A stretch of 8,261 nt of DNA from Pseudomonas sp. PGPPP3 (GCA_002256055.1 NKIE01000011.1:1-8261); one strand, 5' to 3'. Positions 1-6,645 are shown, counted from the stretch's first letter. Notes: a model not told the origin generated them from the letters alone. Numbers and translations are program-made.

Positions 1-374
1 CGTAAGGCCAACTCGCCGGCCTGGCGCAAGGTAAAAGCCATCTCCTGGGCATCCCAGGGTTTGGTCAGGTAACGGAAGATGCCGCCATTGTTGAGCGCCG
101 CAACGGCCGCATCCAGGTCCGAATAGCCGGTGAGCAAGATTCGCAAGGTTTGTGGCGCTATTTGTTGCGCCGCCGCCAGCAACTCGGCACCGGTCATGCC
201 AGGCATGCGCTGATCGCTGACCAGCACATGCACGGATTCGCTCTTCAGGCGCTGCAACGCGCGGAGTGGATCGCTCTCGGTCAGCACCTCGTACTCGCGG
301 CGAAACTGCAGGGCGAGACTGCGCAGAATGCGCTCTTCATCATCAACAAAGAGGATGCGAATTCGCTCACTCAT
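1..374 (-). CDS. Response regulator, receiver domain (C-terminus outside window)
   Basis: Reading leftward from an ATG at 374, 124 codons are present before the window edge, so the output domain is not visible. The visible part is a complete-looking CheY-type receiver domain. It has the acidic pair D11/D12 after the first hydrophobic strand (ILFVDDEE), the phospho-acceptor D54 in VSDQRMPGM, T82 in LLTGYSD, and K105 in YLTKPWD. The LTGYSD...LTKPWD style is typical of regulators carrying HD/HDOD, AAA+ or similar output domains, but which one follows cannot be told here. An AAGGAG Shine-Dalgarno (384-389, complement) lies inside the last codons of the upstream kinase gene, and the kinase stop is only 2 nt from this ATG. 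The two are therefore surely co-transcribed and probably translationally coupled. Inferred role: partner of that kinase. Confidence 0.88.
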   Translation of the reverse strand, partial: MSERIRILFVDDEERILRSLALQFRREYEVLTESDPLRALQRLKSESVHVLVSDQRMPGMTGAELLAAAQQIAPQTLRILLTGYSDLDAAVAALNNGGIFRYLTKPWDAQEMAFTLRQAGELAL

Positions 375-376
375 GT

Positions 377-1681
377 TCAGGCGCTCCTTTTCAGTTCGTC
401 GGCTTGACGCCGCGGCAGACGCAACACAAAGCGCGTACCACGCCCCAGCACAGAAGCCACGCGAATGGTGCCGCCGTGGTCCTGAATAATTTTGAAACTG
501 ATCGACAGGCCCAAACCGGTGCCCTTACCCACGGCTTTGGTGGTGAAAAAGGGATCAAAAATGCGTTTCTGCACCTCCGCCGACATGCCGCGACCGCTGT
601 CTTCAATCGAGATCAGTACGTCATCGGCTTCGGCCCAGGTCTTCACCAGAATCCGGCCAAAGCCGTCGATGGCTTGCGCGGCGTTATTGAGCAGATTGAG
701 CAACACCTGATTGATCTGTGACGGCGCGCACGCGATGGCAGGCAACTCACCGAGCTGCTGCAACACCTCAGCTTTGTCCTTGAGGTTATTGCGGGCAATC
801 AGCAAGGCACTGCGAATGCAGTCGTTAAGGTCAACCTGCTCGCTCATGGCGCGATCCAGGCGGGCGAAATCCTTCAGGCCGACCACCAGCTCGGCGATCT
901 GCCCAAGGCCATAATCGGTGTCGGCAAACAATTGCTGCAGATCCTCCGCCAGCAGCTCCGGGGCGGCCTGCGCGCGGCTCACAGCGGCGGCATCCAGAGC
1001 GCTGGCCAGGCGCGACTCGGTGCAACTGGGATCGGCCAGGCAATCAGCCAACTCCGCCTGGGCCGCGGCCAACTGCAACAGTGGCAGGCTTAACTCACGC
1101 AGCAACTGCACGTTGTTGGTGACATAGCCCAGTGGGGTGTTCAGCTCATGGGCGACGCCGGCAACCATCTGCCCGAGGGATGCCATTTTCTCCGACTGCA
1201 CCAGCTGCACTTGCGACTCTTTAAGGTCAATCAACGCCTGGCGTAGCACGCTATTGCGCTGCCCCACGCGGCTCTCCATGGCTTTGAGCACATCCAGCAC
1301 AGTGCCCAAGCCGCAATATCGGCCCTGAGCATCCACCAGCATGAAGTCGTCACGAATGGGCGACTGTAACTGCGCAGTAATTTGCCGGGCGGCCTCCTCC
1401 AGACGGGAATCCAGACGCACCAACAAGGGCTGCGGGTCCATCACCTCGCTGACCGGCTTGTTACCCCAGAGATCACGACCAAAACGCTGCATAAAAATGT
1501 TCTGCAACGCATAGCGGCTGATCAAACCGCAGGGTTGGCCGTCTTCATCGACCAACGGCAACGACAAGAAGCGGCTGTGGCTCGCCTGCAAAAAACACTC
1601 GGCCACCTCACTAATAGGGGTGTTTGCAGACAAGGGTTGCACGGCCCGAAGCAACTGGGTGAGCGCGGGAACAGTGTTCAT
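377..1681 (-). CDS. Soluble sensor histidine kinase with N-terminal CBS domain pair
   Basis: A 434-residue protein (from the ATG at 1681) with no membrane segment or signal peptide. Residues about 15-135 form two tandem CBS domains, the second beginning near SEVMDP. CBS pairs usually sense adenine nucleotides or similar small ligands. A coiled linker (about 137-165) leads to the HisKA phospho-acceptor helix with the H-box GVAHELNTPLG (H178). After a long Ala-rich insertion between the helices comes the HATPase: N-box in NQVLLNLLNNAAQA, G1 DSGRG (from D361), F-box FDPFF and G2 GKGTGLGLS. All catalytic boxes are intact, so it should autophosphorylate and pass phosphate to the adjoining response regulator. 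Start choice: the ATG at 1681 has a weak GGA 6 nt upstream; a TTG at 1696 in frame would add five residues. The cytosolic location means the signal is internal. The stimulus is unknown. Confidence 0.9.
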   Translation of the reverse strand: MNTVPALTQLLRAVQPLSANTPISEVAECFLQASHSRFLSLPLVDEDGQPCGLISRYALQNIFMQRFGRDLWGNKPVSEVMDPQPLLVRLDSRLEEAARQITAQLQSPIRDDFMLVDAQGRYCGLGTVLDVLKAMESRVGQRNSVLRQALIDLKESQVQLVQSEKMASLGQMVAGVAHELNTPLGYVTNNVQLLRELSLPLLQLAAAQAELADCLADPSCTESRLASALDAAAVSRAQAAPELLAEDLQQLFADTDYGLGQIAELVVGLKDFARLDRAMSEQVDLNDCIRSALLIARNNLKDKAEVLQQLGELPAIACAPSQINQVLLNLLNNAAQAIDGFGRILVKTWAEADDVLISIEDSGRGMSAEVQKRIFDPFFTTKAVGKGTGLGLSISFKIIQDHGGTIRVASVLGRGTRFVLRLPRRQADELKRSA

Positions 1682-1874
1682 AAACCATCCAGACAACTAA
1701 GACGTGGTCCGCATTTAACCAGCGCCAAGTTTCCGGCAGATGACATCGGCGATTGTGCCCGACCTCCCGTCTATAGAGGCCTAATCCGCGGCCATGCATA
1801 CGCGCGAACAGGAAACCTCTCAACTATATTCATCCCAATCACTCACAAATACGCCACACACGGGGAATCTGGTC
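1682..1874. promoter_or_regulatory. Divergent intergenic region between kinase and solute-binding protein genes
   Basis: This 193-nt stretch must hold the promoters for both the leftward two-component genes and the rightward solute-binding protein gene. I see no convincing -35/-10 pair in either direction. There are isolated -10-like hexamers on the plus strand (TATAGA at 1772-1777, TATATT at 1825-1830), but neither has a good -35 at 16-18 nt. No sigma-54 signature or strong dyad is evident. The function is inferred from the gene layout only. Confidence 0.35.
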
Positions 1875-2636
1875 ATGCGCAATTGGATTCGCTTTTGTTG
1901 GGTCGTGCTGTTGTTCAACACCTCCATTCAGGCCAAAGCTGATGGGCCGCTGATGTTCATCACCGAGGCCTACCCGCCCTACAACTTCAGCGACGACAAC
2001 ATCCTGCGTGGCATTGCCGTAGACCTGCTAGTCATCGCCAGCCTCAACACCGAGCAGCCGGTACACCGCGGACAAATTCGCTTAATGCCCTGGGCCCGGG
2101 CCTACAACACGCCCCTAAACACCCCAAACACCATGTTGTTTTCCACCACTCGCACCCCCGAACGGGAACGCCTGTTCAAATGGGCCGGCCCTATCGCGGC
2201 CACCCGCGTGGTGCTGCTGGCGCGCAAGGCCGACAAGATCCGTATCCAGTCCGCAGCGGACCTGCAGCGTTACCGTATCGGCGTGATTCACGAAGACATT
2301 GGCGAGCAGTCGCTACTGGCCCTCGGCGTGCGCAAGGAACAGCTGCAAGTCTCGGCCAATGCCGATGCCTTGATCCGCCAACTGCACGCCGGACGTATCG
2401 ACCTCTGGGCCTACGAGGAGAACGTCGCACACTGGTTCCTGCGCAATGCCAACTTCAACCAGGATGACTTCGAAAGCGTCTATCAGCTCAAGCAAGGCGA
2501 ACTCTGGTTCGCCTTTAACCCCAACGTCAGCGACGAAAAAGTCCAGCAACTGCAAAAAGCCATAGACGCACTGCGGCAGACGCCGGGCAAGTTCGGCAAG
2601 ACCCGCTACGAAGATATCCTGATCGACTACCTCTAG
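1875..2636 (+). CDS. Periplasmic solute-binding protein, family 3 (PBPb/amino-acid type)
   Basis: A 253-residue secreted protein. The start at ATG 1875 is chosen because it follows a GGGGA ribosome site by 8 nt and opens a classic signal peptide (MRNWIR, then a hydrophobic stretch, with likely cleavage after AKA near residue 22). The reading frame stays open upstream to 1794, but that extension would bury the signal peptide. No lipobox cysteine is seen. The mature part has the hallmarks of polar-amino-acid-type binding proteins: EAYPPYNF near the N-terminus and FSTTRTPERERLFKWAGPI, where R97 sits at the usual carboxylate-binding arginine. At the usual amine-binding aspartate position of lobe 2 (GRIDLWAYEE) there is glutamate E181. 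No permease or ATPase gene is adjacent, so it may serve a distant transporter, act as a sensor partner, or be an orphan. The ligand cannot be assigned. Confidence 0.85.
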   Translation: MRNWIRFCWVVLLFNTSIQAKADGPLMFITEAYPPYNFSDDNILRGIAVDLLVIASLNTEQPVHRGQIRLMPWARAYNTPLNTPNTMLFSTTRTPERERLFKWAGPIAATRVVLLARKADKIRIQSAADLQRYRIGVIHEDIGEQSLLALGVRKEQLQVSANADALIRQLHAGRIDLWAYEENVAHWFLRNANFNQDDFESVYQLKQGELWFAFNPNVSDEKVQQLQKAIDALRQTPGKFGKTRYEDILIDYL

Positions 2637-2757
2637 CAGGCCGTTGAAAAGCTATCTGCGTTGCCGATCCAAGGTTTCTAAGTAGCCAACTCGTGCGCCC
2701 TGATGGGGAGGCTCGCCATTGGCGCGCACCAATCTCAGGCAACGCAGCGACAAAAAG
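2637..2757. repeat. Probable dispersed intergenic repeat with inverted arms
   Basis: Directly visible is a perfect 10-bp inverted repeat, CTGCGTTGCC (2656-2665) and GGCAACGCAG (2738-2747), with 72 nt between the arms. The left flank CAGGCCGTTGAAAAGC resembles the ends of short elements I recall as common between genes in Pseudomonas genomes (complement TTTTCAACGGCCTG). It encodes nothing and begins right after the stop of the solute-binding protein gene. The boundaries are approximate and the repeat identity is from memory. Alternatively it is a long-range hairpin acting as a transcription end for the upstream gene, though there is no T-tract. Confidence 0.45.
2718..2733. promoter_or_regulatory. 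Imperfect 16-bp palindrome, possible activator site
   Basis: ATTGGCGCGCACCAAT is symmetrical except for one mismatched pair of positions. It lies about 115 bp upstream of the start point predicted for the sigma-54 promoter of eat, a distance typical of enhancer-binding-protein sites. It also lies within the probable repeat, so the symmetry may belong to that element instead. No known consensus was matched. Confidence 0.25.
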
Positions 2758-2806
2758 CGGGCAAAAATCGGCTCAAAACCCAAAAAACAGCATCAACATA
2801 CGAAAA
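2752..2806. other. Phased A-tracts (predicted curved DNA)
   Basis: A-tracts occur at 2752-2756, 2763-2767, 2775-2778, 2782-2787 and 2803-2806, with a minor AA at 2795-2796. The centres average about 10 bp apart, close to one helical turn, which is the arrangement that gives intrinsic bending. The run ends just before the sigma-54 promoter of eat, where bending would help an upstream activator contact the polymerase. The bending role is inferred. Confidence 0.45.
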
Positions 2807-2814
2807 CCCGCCGA

Positions 2815-2831
2815 TTGGCATAGACCATGCT
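2815..2831 (+). promoter_or_regulatory. Sigma-54 (RpoN) promoter for the eat-eutBC operon
   Basis: TTGGCATAGACCATGCT matches the -24/-12 consensus TTGGCACG-N4-TTGCT well: the invariant GG and GC are present with exactly 10 nt between them, the whole TTGGCA block is kept, and TGCT is kept. The expected start point is about 2842, giving a leader of about 28 nt before the eat ATG. In P. aeruginosa ethanolamine catabolism is known to need RpoN and the enhancer-binding protein EatR, so promoter type and gene function agree. No EatR gene is present in the window. Confidence 0.75.
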
Positions 2832-2836
2832 TTTAG

Positions 2837-2861
2837 CCTTGCAGACAATTTCTCTGCGAGG
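2837..2861 (+). promoter_or_regulatory. Dyad/hairpin overlapping the eat ribosome binding site
   Basis: CCTTGCAGA (2837-2845) can pair with TCTGCGAGG (2853-2861) as a 9-bp stem with one T-G wobble and a 7-nt loop. The right arm covers most of the CGAGGA Shine-Dalgarno (2857-2862) of eat. If the transcript began at or before 2837 the ribosome site would be sequestered. The start predicted from the -12 element (about 2842) would remove the outer part of the stem, so it may instead act as a DNA site at the start point. Function unproven. Confidence 0.35.
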
Positions 2862-2869
2862 ACCCCTCT

Positions 2870-4234
2870 ATGGCCACACAACTCAAAGCCACCCTCGGCA
2901 CCCTGCACCTCTGGGGCATTGCCGTCGGCCTGGTGATTTCCGGTGAATACTTCGGCTGGAGCTACGGCTGGGGCAGTGCCGGCACCCTCGGCTTTCTGGT
3001 CACCGCGCTGCTGGTGGCGACCATGTACACCTGCTTTATTTTCAGCTTCACCGAACTGACCACCGCCATTCCCCATGCCGGCGGCCCCTTCGCCTACAGC
3101 CGCCGTGCGTTCGGCCCCAAGGGTGGGTTGATTGCTGGCCTCGCCACCCTGATCGAATTCGTTTTCGCCCCGCCGGCCATCGCCCTGGCCATCGGCGCCT
3201 ACCTCAACGTGCAGTTTCCGGGACTGGACCCCAAGCATGCAGCAGTGGGGGCCTACTTTATTTTCATGACCCTGAACATCCTCGGCGTCAGCATTGCTGC
3301 CACCTTTGAACTGGTGGTCACCATACTGGCGGTGGCCGAGTTGCTGGTGTTTATGGGCGTAGTGGCGCCGGGCTTCAGTTTCAGCAACTTCGCCCTCAAC
3401 GGCTGGTCCGGCAGCAGCGAGTTCACTAGCGCCTCGATTGCCGGCATCTTCGCGGCAATCCCGTTTGCCATCTGGTTCTTCCTCGCCATTGAAGGCGCCG
3501 CCATGGCGGCCGAAGAGGCCAAAGACCCCAAGCGCACCATCCCGCGCGCTTACATCAGCGGCATCCTAACCCTGGTGTTCCTCGCCCTCGGGGTGATGAT
3601 CATGGCCGGCGGTGTCGGCGACTGGCGTCAACTGGCAGGCATTAACGACCCACTGCCACAAGCGATGAAAGTCGTCGTCGGTGACAACTCCACCTGGTTG
3701 CACATGCTGGTGTGGATTGGCCTGTTCGGCCTGGTGGCGAGCTTTCACGGCATCATCCTCGGCTACTCGCGGCAGTTCTTTGCCCTGGCGCGCGCCGGTT
3801 ACCTGCCGCGCGGCCTGGCCAAGCTCAATCGCTTCCACACCCCGCACCGGGCGATCATCGCCGGCGGCGTGATCGGTATCGGCGCGATCTACAGCGACAG
3901 CCTGATCAACCTGCAGGGTATGAGTTTGACCGCTGCGATGATCACCATGGCGGTATTCGGCGCCATCGTCATGTACATCATGAGCATGCTCAGCCTGTTC
4001 AAACTGCGCCAAAGTGAGCCGTTGCTGGAGCGCAGCTTCCGTGCACCCGGCTATCCCTATGTGCCGGCAGTGGCGCTGGCCCTGGCCCTGGTGTGCCTGG
4101 CCGCCATGATCTGGTTCAACTTCACCATTGCCCTGGTGTTCGTGGGTTTCATGGCCGTGGGCTTCGTCTACTTCCTGCTGACCGCCCAGCACCGCGCCGA
4201 TGCACCGGCCGACGCCATGCTCAACAGCATTTGA
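2870..4234 (+). CDS. eat: Ethanolamine permease (APC superfamily)
   Basis: A 454-residue integral inner-membrane protein predicted to import ethanolamine, probably by proton symport like other amino acid-polyamine-organocation carriers. About 12 hydrophobic helices can be placed: near 13-33, 40-62, 86-112, 123-145, 147-167, 189-210, 229-248, 276-296, 328-345, 352-374, 398-416 and 419-438. Family marks include the N-terminal LHLWGIAVGLVISGEYFGW, GGPFAYSRRAFGP in the first cytoplasmic region, and the APC loop EEAKDPKRTIPRA (about 215-227). The ATG at 2870 follows CGAGGA by 7 nt. It lies directly upstream of eutB and eutC, which supports ethanolamine over other amine substrates. Some databases call this gene eutP or eutH-like, but it is not the EutH type. 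It is the first gene of a probable RpoN-driven operon. Confidence 0.93.
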   Translation: MATQLKATLGTLHLWGIAVGLVISGEYFGWSYGWGSAGTLGFLVTALLVATMYTCFIFSFTELTTAIPHAGGPFAYSRRAFGPKGGLIAGLATLIEFVFAPPAIALAIGAYLNVQFPGLDPKHAAVGAYFIFMTLNILGVSIAATFELVVTILAVAELLVFMGVVAPGFSFSNFALNGWSGSSEFTSASIAGIFAAIPFAIWFFLAIEGAAMAAEEAKDPKRTIPRAYISGILTLVFLALGVMIMAGGVGDWRQLAGINDPLPQAMKVVVGDNSTWLHMLVWIGLFGLVASFHGIILGYSRQFFALARAGYLPRGLAKLNRFHTPHRAIIAGGVIGIGAIYSDSLINLQGMSLTAAMITMAVFGAIVMYIMSMLSLFKLRQSEPLLERSFRAPGYPYVPAVALALALVCLAAMIWFNFTIALVFVGFMAVGFVYFLLTAQHRADAPADAMLNSI

Positions 4235-4241
4235 GTTGCAG

Positions 4242-4267
4242 TGGCTGCCGGCAACAGTCGGCAGCCA
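4242..4267 (+). terminator. Intercistronic hairpin between eat and eutB
   Basis: TGGCTGCCG (4242-4250) and CGGCAGCCA (4259-4267) form a perfect 9-bp GC-rich stem with an 8-nt loop, 7 nt after the eat stop. No T-run follows, so a full intrinsic terminator is unlikely. A partial terminator, or a processing or mRNA-stability element that sets the permease to lyase ratio, is more plausible. It is classed here as terminator only for want of a better type. Confidence 0.45.
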
Positions 4268-4309
4268 TCCGCCCATTCCCACATCTGAGCGCACAGGAGC
4301 CATTTATTC

Positions 4310-5704
4310 ATGGCCCGTTTTGCCCACTCCGTCGGCGGCGAAACCTATCGCTTCGACAGCCTCAAAGACCTTATGGCTAAAGCCAGTCCTGCCCGCTCAG
4401 GCGACCTCCTCGCCGGCGTGGCTGCCAGCAATGCAGGTGAGCGCGTGGCCGCGCAGATGGCCCTGGCGGACCTGCCCCTCACGCACTTTCTCAACGAAGC
4501 ACTGATTCCTTATGAAACCGATGAAGTCACCCGGCTGATCATTGACAGCCACGATGCCAACGCTTTTGCCCGCGTCAGCCACCTGACCGTTGGCGGCTTT
4601 CGCGACTGGTTGCTCAGCGCGCAAGCCGATGAAACGACTCTGCGCGCCCTCGCCCCCGGCCTGACCCCGGAAATGGCCGCAGCCGTCAGCAAAATCATGC
4701 GCGTACAAGACCTGGTACTGGTGGCGCAAAAAATTCGCGTCGTTACACGATTTCGTAATACCCAGGGGCTGCGCGGCCATTTATCCACCCGCCTGCAACC
4801 CAACCACCCGACCGACGACCCAGCGGGCATTGCAGCGAGCATTCTCGACGGCCTGCTATACGGCAACGGCGACGCCATGCTAGGTATCAACCCGGCCACC
4901 GACAGCATCGCATCGATCTGCACCCTGTTGCAGATGCTCGATGCGATCATTCAACGCTACGAGATTCCCACCCAGGCCTGCGTGCTGACCCACGTGACCA
5001 CCTCGATCGAGGCGATCAACCGCGGCGTGCCACTGGATTTGATGTTCCAGTCAATTGCCGGCAGCCAGGCCGCCAACGCCAGTTTCGGCATCAATTTGAA
5101 CATCCTGCAGGAAGGTTATGACGCCGGTTTGAGCCTCAAGCGCGGCACCCTGGGGCAGAACCTGATGTATTTCGAAACCGGCCAGGGCAGCGCCCTGTCG
5201 GCCAATGCTCACCATGGCCTCGATCAGCAAACCTGCGAAACCCGCGCCTATGCCGTAGCCCGCCACTTCAAGCCGTTTCTGGTCAACAGCGTGGTCGGCT
5301 TTATCGGCCCGGAATACCTCTATAACGGCAAGCAGATCATCCGTGCCGGCCTGGAGGACCACTTCTGCGGCAAGTTACTGGGCCTGCCGATGGGCTGTGA
5401 CATTTGCTACACCAACCACGCCGAAGCCGACCAGGACGACATGGACATGCTCCTGACCCTGCTCGGCGTGGCAGGGATCAACTTCATCATGGGCATCCCT
5501 GGCTCCGACGACATCATGCTCAACTACCAGACCACCTCCTTCCACGACGCCCTGTATGCCAGGCAGAGCCTGGGCCTGCGCCCGGCGCCGGAATACCAGG
5601 CCTGGCTGCAGCGCATGGGCATCGCCAGCCAGGTCGATGGCCAACTGCATTTCACCGACCACCTGCCACCGGTGTTCCGCCAGGCACTGGCCCAGCTCGC
5701 ATGA
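4310..5704 (+). CDS. eutB: Ethanolamine ammonia-lyase large (catalytic) subunit
   Basis: A 464-residue alpha subunit of the adenosylcobalamin-dependent lyase that converts ethanolamine to acetaldehyde and ammonia in the cytoplasm. Its length is close to the roughly 453 residues of the E. coli protein. The substrate-binding set known from E. coli EutB (R160, Q162, N193, E287, D362) is all present here at R161, Q163, N194, E289 and D364, in the contexts [26 protein letters not shown] and [10 protein letters not shown]. The TIM-barrel body therefore looks fully functional. AGGAG at 4295-4299 precedes the ATG by 10 nt. The gap from eat is 75 nt with a hairpin; eutC follows at once. No EutA reactivase or shell protein gene accompanies it, consistent with the free, non-microcompartment pathway described in Pseudomonas, where acetaldehyde is oxidised by a separate dehydrogenase. 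Confidence 0.97.
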   Translation: MARFAHSVGGETYRFDSLKDLMAKASPARSGDLLAGVAASNAGERVAAQMALADLPLTHFLNEALIPYETDEVTRLIIDSHDANAFARVSHLTVGGFRDWLLSAQADETTLRALAPGLTPEMAAAVSKIMRVQDLVLVAQKIRVVTRFRNTQGLRGHLSTRLQPNHPTDDPAGIAASILDGLLYGNGDAMLGINPATDSIASICTLLQMLDAIIQRYEIPTQACVLTHVTTSIEAINRGVPLDLMFQSIAGSQAANASFGINLNILQEGYDAGLSLKRGTLGQNLMYFETGQGSALSANAHHGLDQQTCETRAYAVARHFKPFLVNSVVGFIGPEYLYNGKQIIRAGLEDHFCGKLLGLPMGCDICYTNHAEADQDDMDMLLTLLGVAGINFIMGIPGSDDIMLNYQTTSFHDALYARQSLGLRPAPEYQAWLQRMGIASQVDGQLHFTDHLPPVFRQALAQLA

Positions 5705-5708
5705 GGAG
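5704..5708 (+). promoter_or_regulatory. eutC ribosome binding site overlapping the eutB stop
   Basis: AGGAG shares its first base with the eutB TGA (5702-5704) and lies 7 nt before the ATG at 5716. This fixes the eutC start at 5716 rather than at the ATG of 5701, which overlaps the eutB stop as ATGA but has no Shine-Dalgarno. The arrangement implies translational coupling of the two subunits. Confidence 0.7.
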
Positions 5709-5715
5709 CCCGCGC

Positions 5716-6558
5716 ATGTCCGACATTCCCCTGACAGCACCCGACAGCAGCATTGATCCACTGCTGGCCCTGCGTGGCCTGACCTCCGCACGCATCGCCC
5801 TGGGACGCACCGGCTGCAGCCTGCCTAGCGCGGCTCAACTGGACTTCCAGTTTGCCCACGCCCAAGCCCGCGACGCCGTGCATCTCGCCCTTGACCATGC
5901 GGCATTACGCGCGCAATTGACCGCCCGCGAACGTCCAAGCCTGCTACTGCACAGTGCTGCCAGTGATCGCGCGACCTACCTGCAACGCCCTGATCTGGGT
6001 CGCCGCCTGCATCCAGACTCCGCCCAGCAATTGCGCGAGCACGCCATCGCCAGCGCGGGCGGCTTCGACCTGGTGATAGTCATCGCCGACGGCCTCTCGG
6101 CATTGGCTGTCCAGCGCCACAGCCTGCCGTTACTGATGCGCGTGGAGGAACTGGCCCTGGCCGAAGGCTGGTCGCTGGCGCCCGTGGTATTGGTCGAGCA
6201 GGCCCGTGTTGCCGTCGGCGATGAAATCGGCGAATTGCTTGGCGCCAAGATGGTGGTGATGCTGATTGGCGAACGCCCCGGTCTCAGCTCACCCGACAGC
6301 CTGGGGGTGTACTTCACCTACGGTCCGCGGGTCGGACTGACCGATGCCTACCGCAACTGCATCTCTAACGTACGCCTGCAAGGCCTGAGCTATGCCATGG
6401 CCGCGCACCGGCTACTCTATTTGATGCGAGAAGCCTGCCGTCGGCAGTTGTCGGGCGTGAACCTCAAGGATGAAACCGAAGTGAACAGCCTGGAAAGCGG
6501 CCCAGATCAGCCAATGCAGAACAATTTTCTCCTGGCGACGCGCATAACCAAGCCTTGA
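5716..6558 (+). CDS. eutC: Ethanolamine ammonia-lyase small subunit
   Basis: A 280-residue beta subunit that completes the adenosylcobalamin site and forms the heterododecameric lyase with EutB. Recognisable conserved blocks are [11 protein letters not shown] (23-33), YLQRPDLGR (88-96), [18 protein letters not shown] (118-135), [19 protein letters not shown] (185-203) and [11 protein letters not shown] (210-220), then GVNLKDE near the end. The frame is open far upstream inside eutB, but the AGGAG site and the start of homology place the start at 5716; the ATG at 5701 would add MRSPR. The last 25 residues or so (after KDETEVN) are likely a variable tail. The tight 11-nt spacing to eutB suggests matched subunit synthesis. 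Confidence 0.95.
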   Translation: MSDIPLTAPDSSIDPLLALRGLTSARIALGRTGCSLPSAAQLDFQFAHAQARDAVHLALDHAALRAQLTARERPSLLLHSAASDRATYLQRPDLGRRLHPDSAQQLREHAIASAGGFDLVIVIADGLSALAVQRHSLPLLMRVEELALAEGWSLAPVVLVEQARVAVGDEIGELLGAKMVVMLIGERPGLSSPDSLGVYFTYGPRVGLTDAYRNCISNVRLQGLSYAMAAHRLLYLMREACRRQLSGVNLKDETEVNSLESGPDQPMQNNFLLATRITKP

Positions 6559-6568
6559 TGCCCACTCC

Positions 6569-6588
6569 TGGCTGCGCGGCGCAGTCCA
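6569..6588 (+). terminator. Weak hairpin after eutC
   Basis: TGGCTGC and GCAG(T)CCA can pair with one bulged T and a GCGGC loop, starting 11 nt after the eutC stop. There is no following T-run, so this is at best a rho-assisted or weak end of the operon, or a 3' stabilising hairpin. Confidence 0.3.
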
Positions 6589-6624
6589 TAGCGTTGCAGC
6601 TAATGTGGTTGCATAAAGCCTACA

Positions 6625-6645
6625 AATCAAACGCTTGCTTGGATT
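6625..6645. promoter_or_regulatory. Dyad upstream of the acetyltransferase gene
   Basis: AATCAAA and TTGGATT form an imperfect inverted repeat (6 of 7 positions match) separated by 7 nt. The spacing and AT-rich arms resemble a dimeric regulator site. No regulator can be named. Confidence 0.2.

Noticed and set aside
1741..1777. Sigma-70 promoter from TGACAT or TTGTGC with TATAGA
   Set aside because: The spacers are 25 and 13 nt, outside the functional range.
1794..1874. 27-codon N-terminal extension of the solute-binding protein
   Set aside because: It would place the signal peptide internally, and the start at 1875 has a ribosome site.
1382..1942. 186-codon plus-strand frame opposite the kinase N-terminus and into the next gene
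   Set aside because: It is antisense to conserved CBS codons, overlaps the signal peptide region of the next gene in another frame, and has no domain.
2870..2900. Possible Hfq/Crc catabolite-repression site (A-rich triplet repeats) at the eat start
   Set aside because: The leader and first codons do not contain a convincing AAnAAnAA run; the A-tracts lie upstream of the predicted transcript start.
2735..3238. 167-codon minus-strand frame across the eat start
   Set aside because: Gly/Glu-rich composition of an antisense shadow; it also runs through the eat promoter region and shows no family features.
3566..4303. 245-codon open frame on the minus strand opposite eat
   Set aside because: It is His/Gln-rich, low-complexity, antisense to strongly conserved permease codons, and arises from GC-rich codon bias. 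No ribosome site or recognisable domain.
5404..5715. Upstream extension of the eutC frame inside eutB
   Set aside because: The Arg/Pro/His-rich translation is an out-of-frame reading of conserved eutB; homology to EutC begins after 5716.
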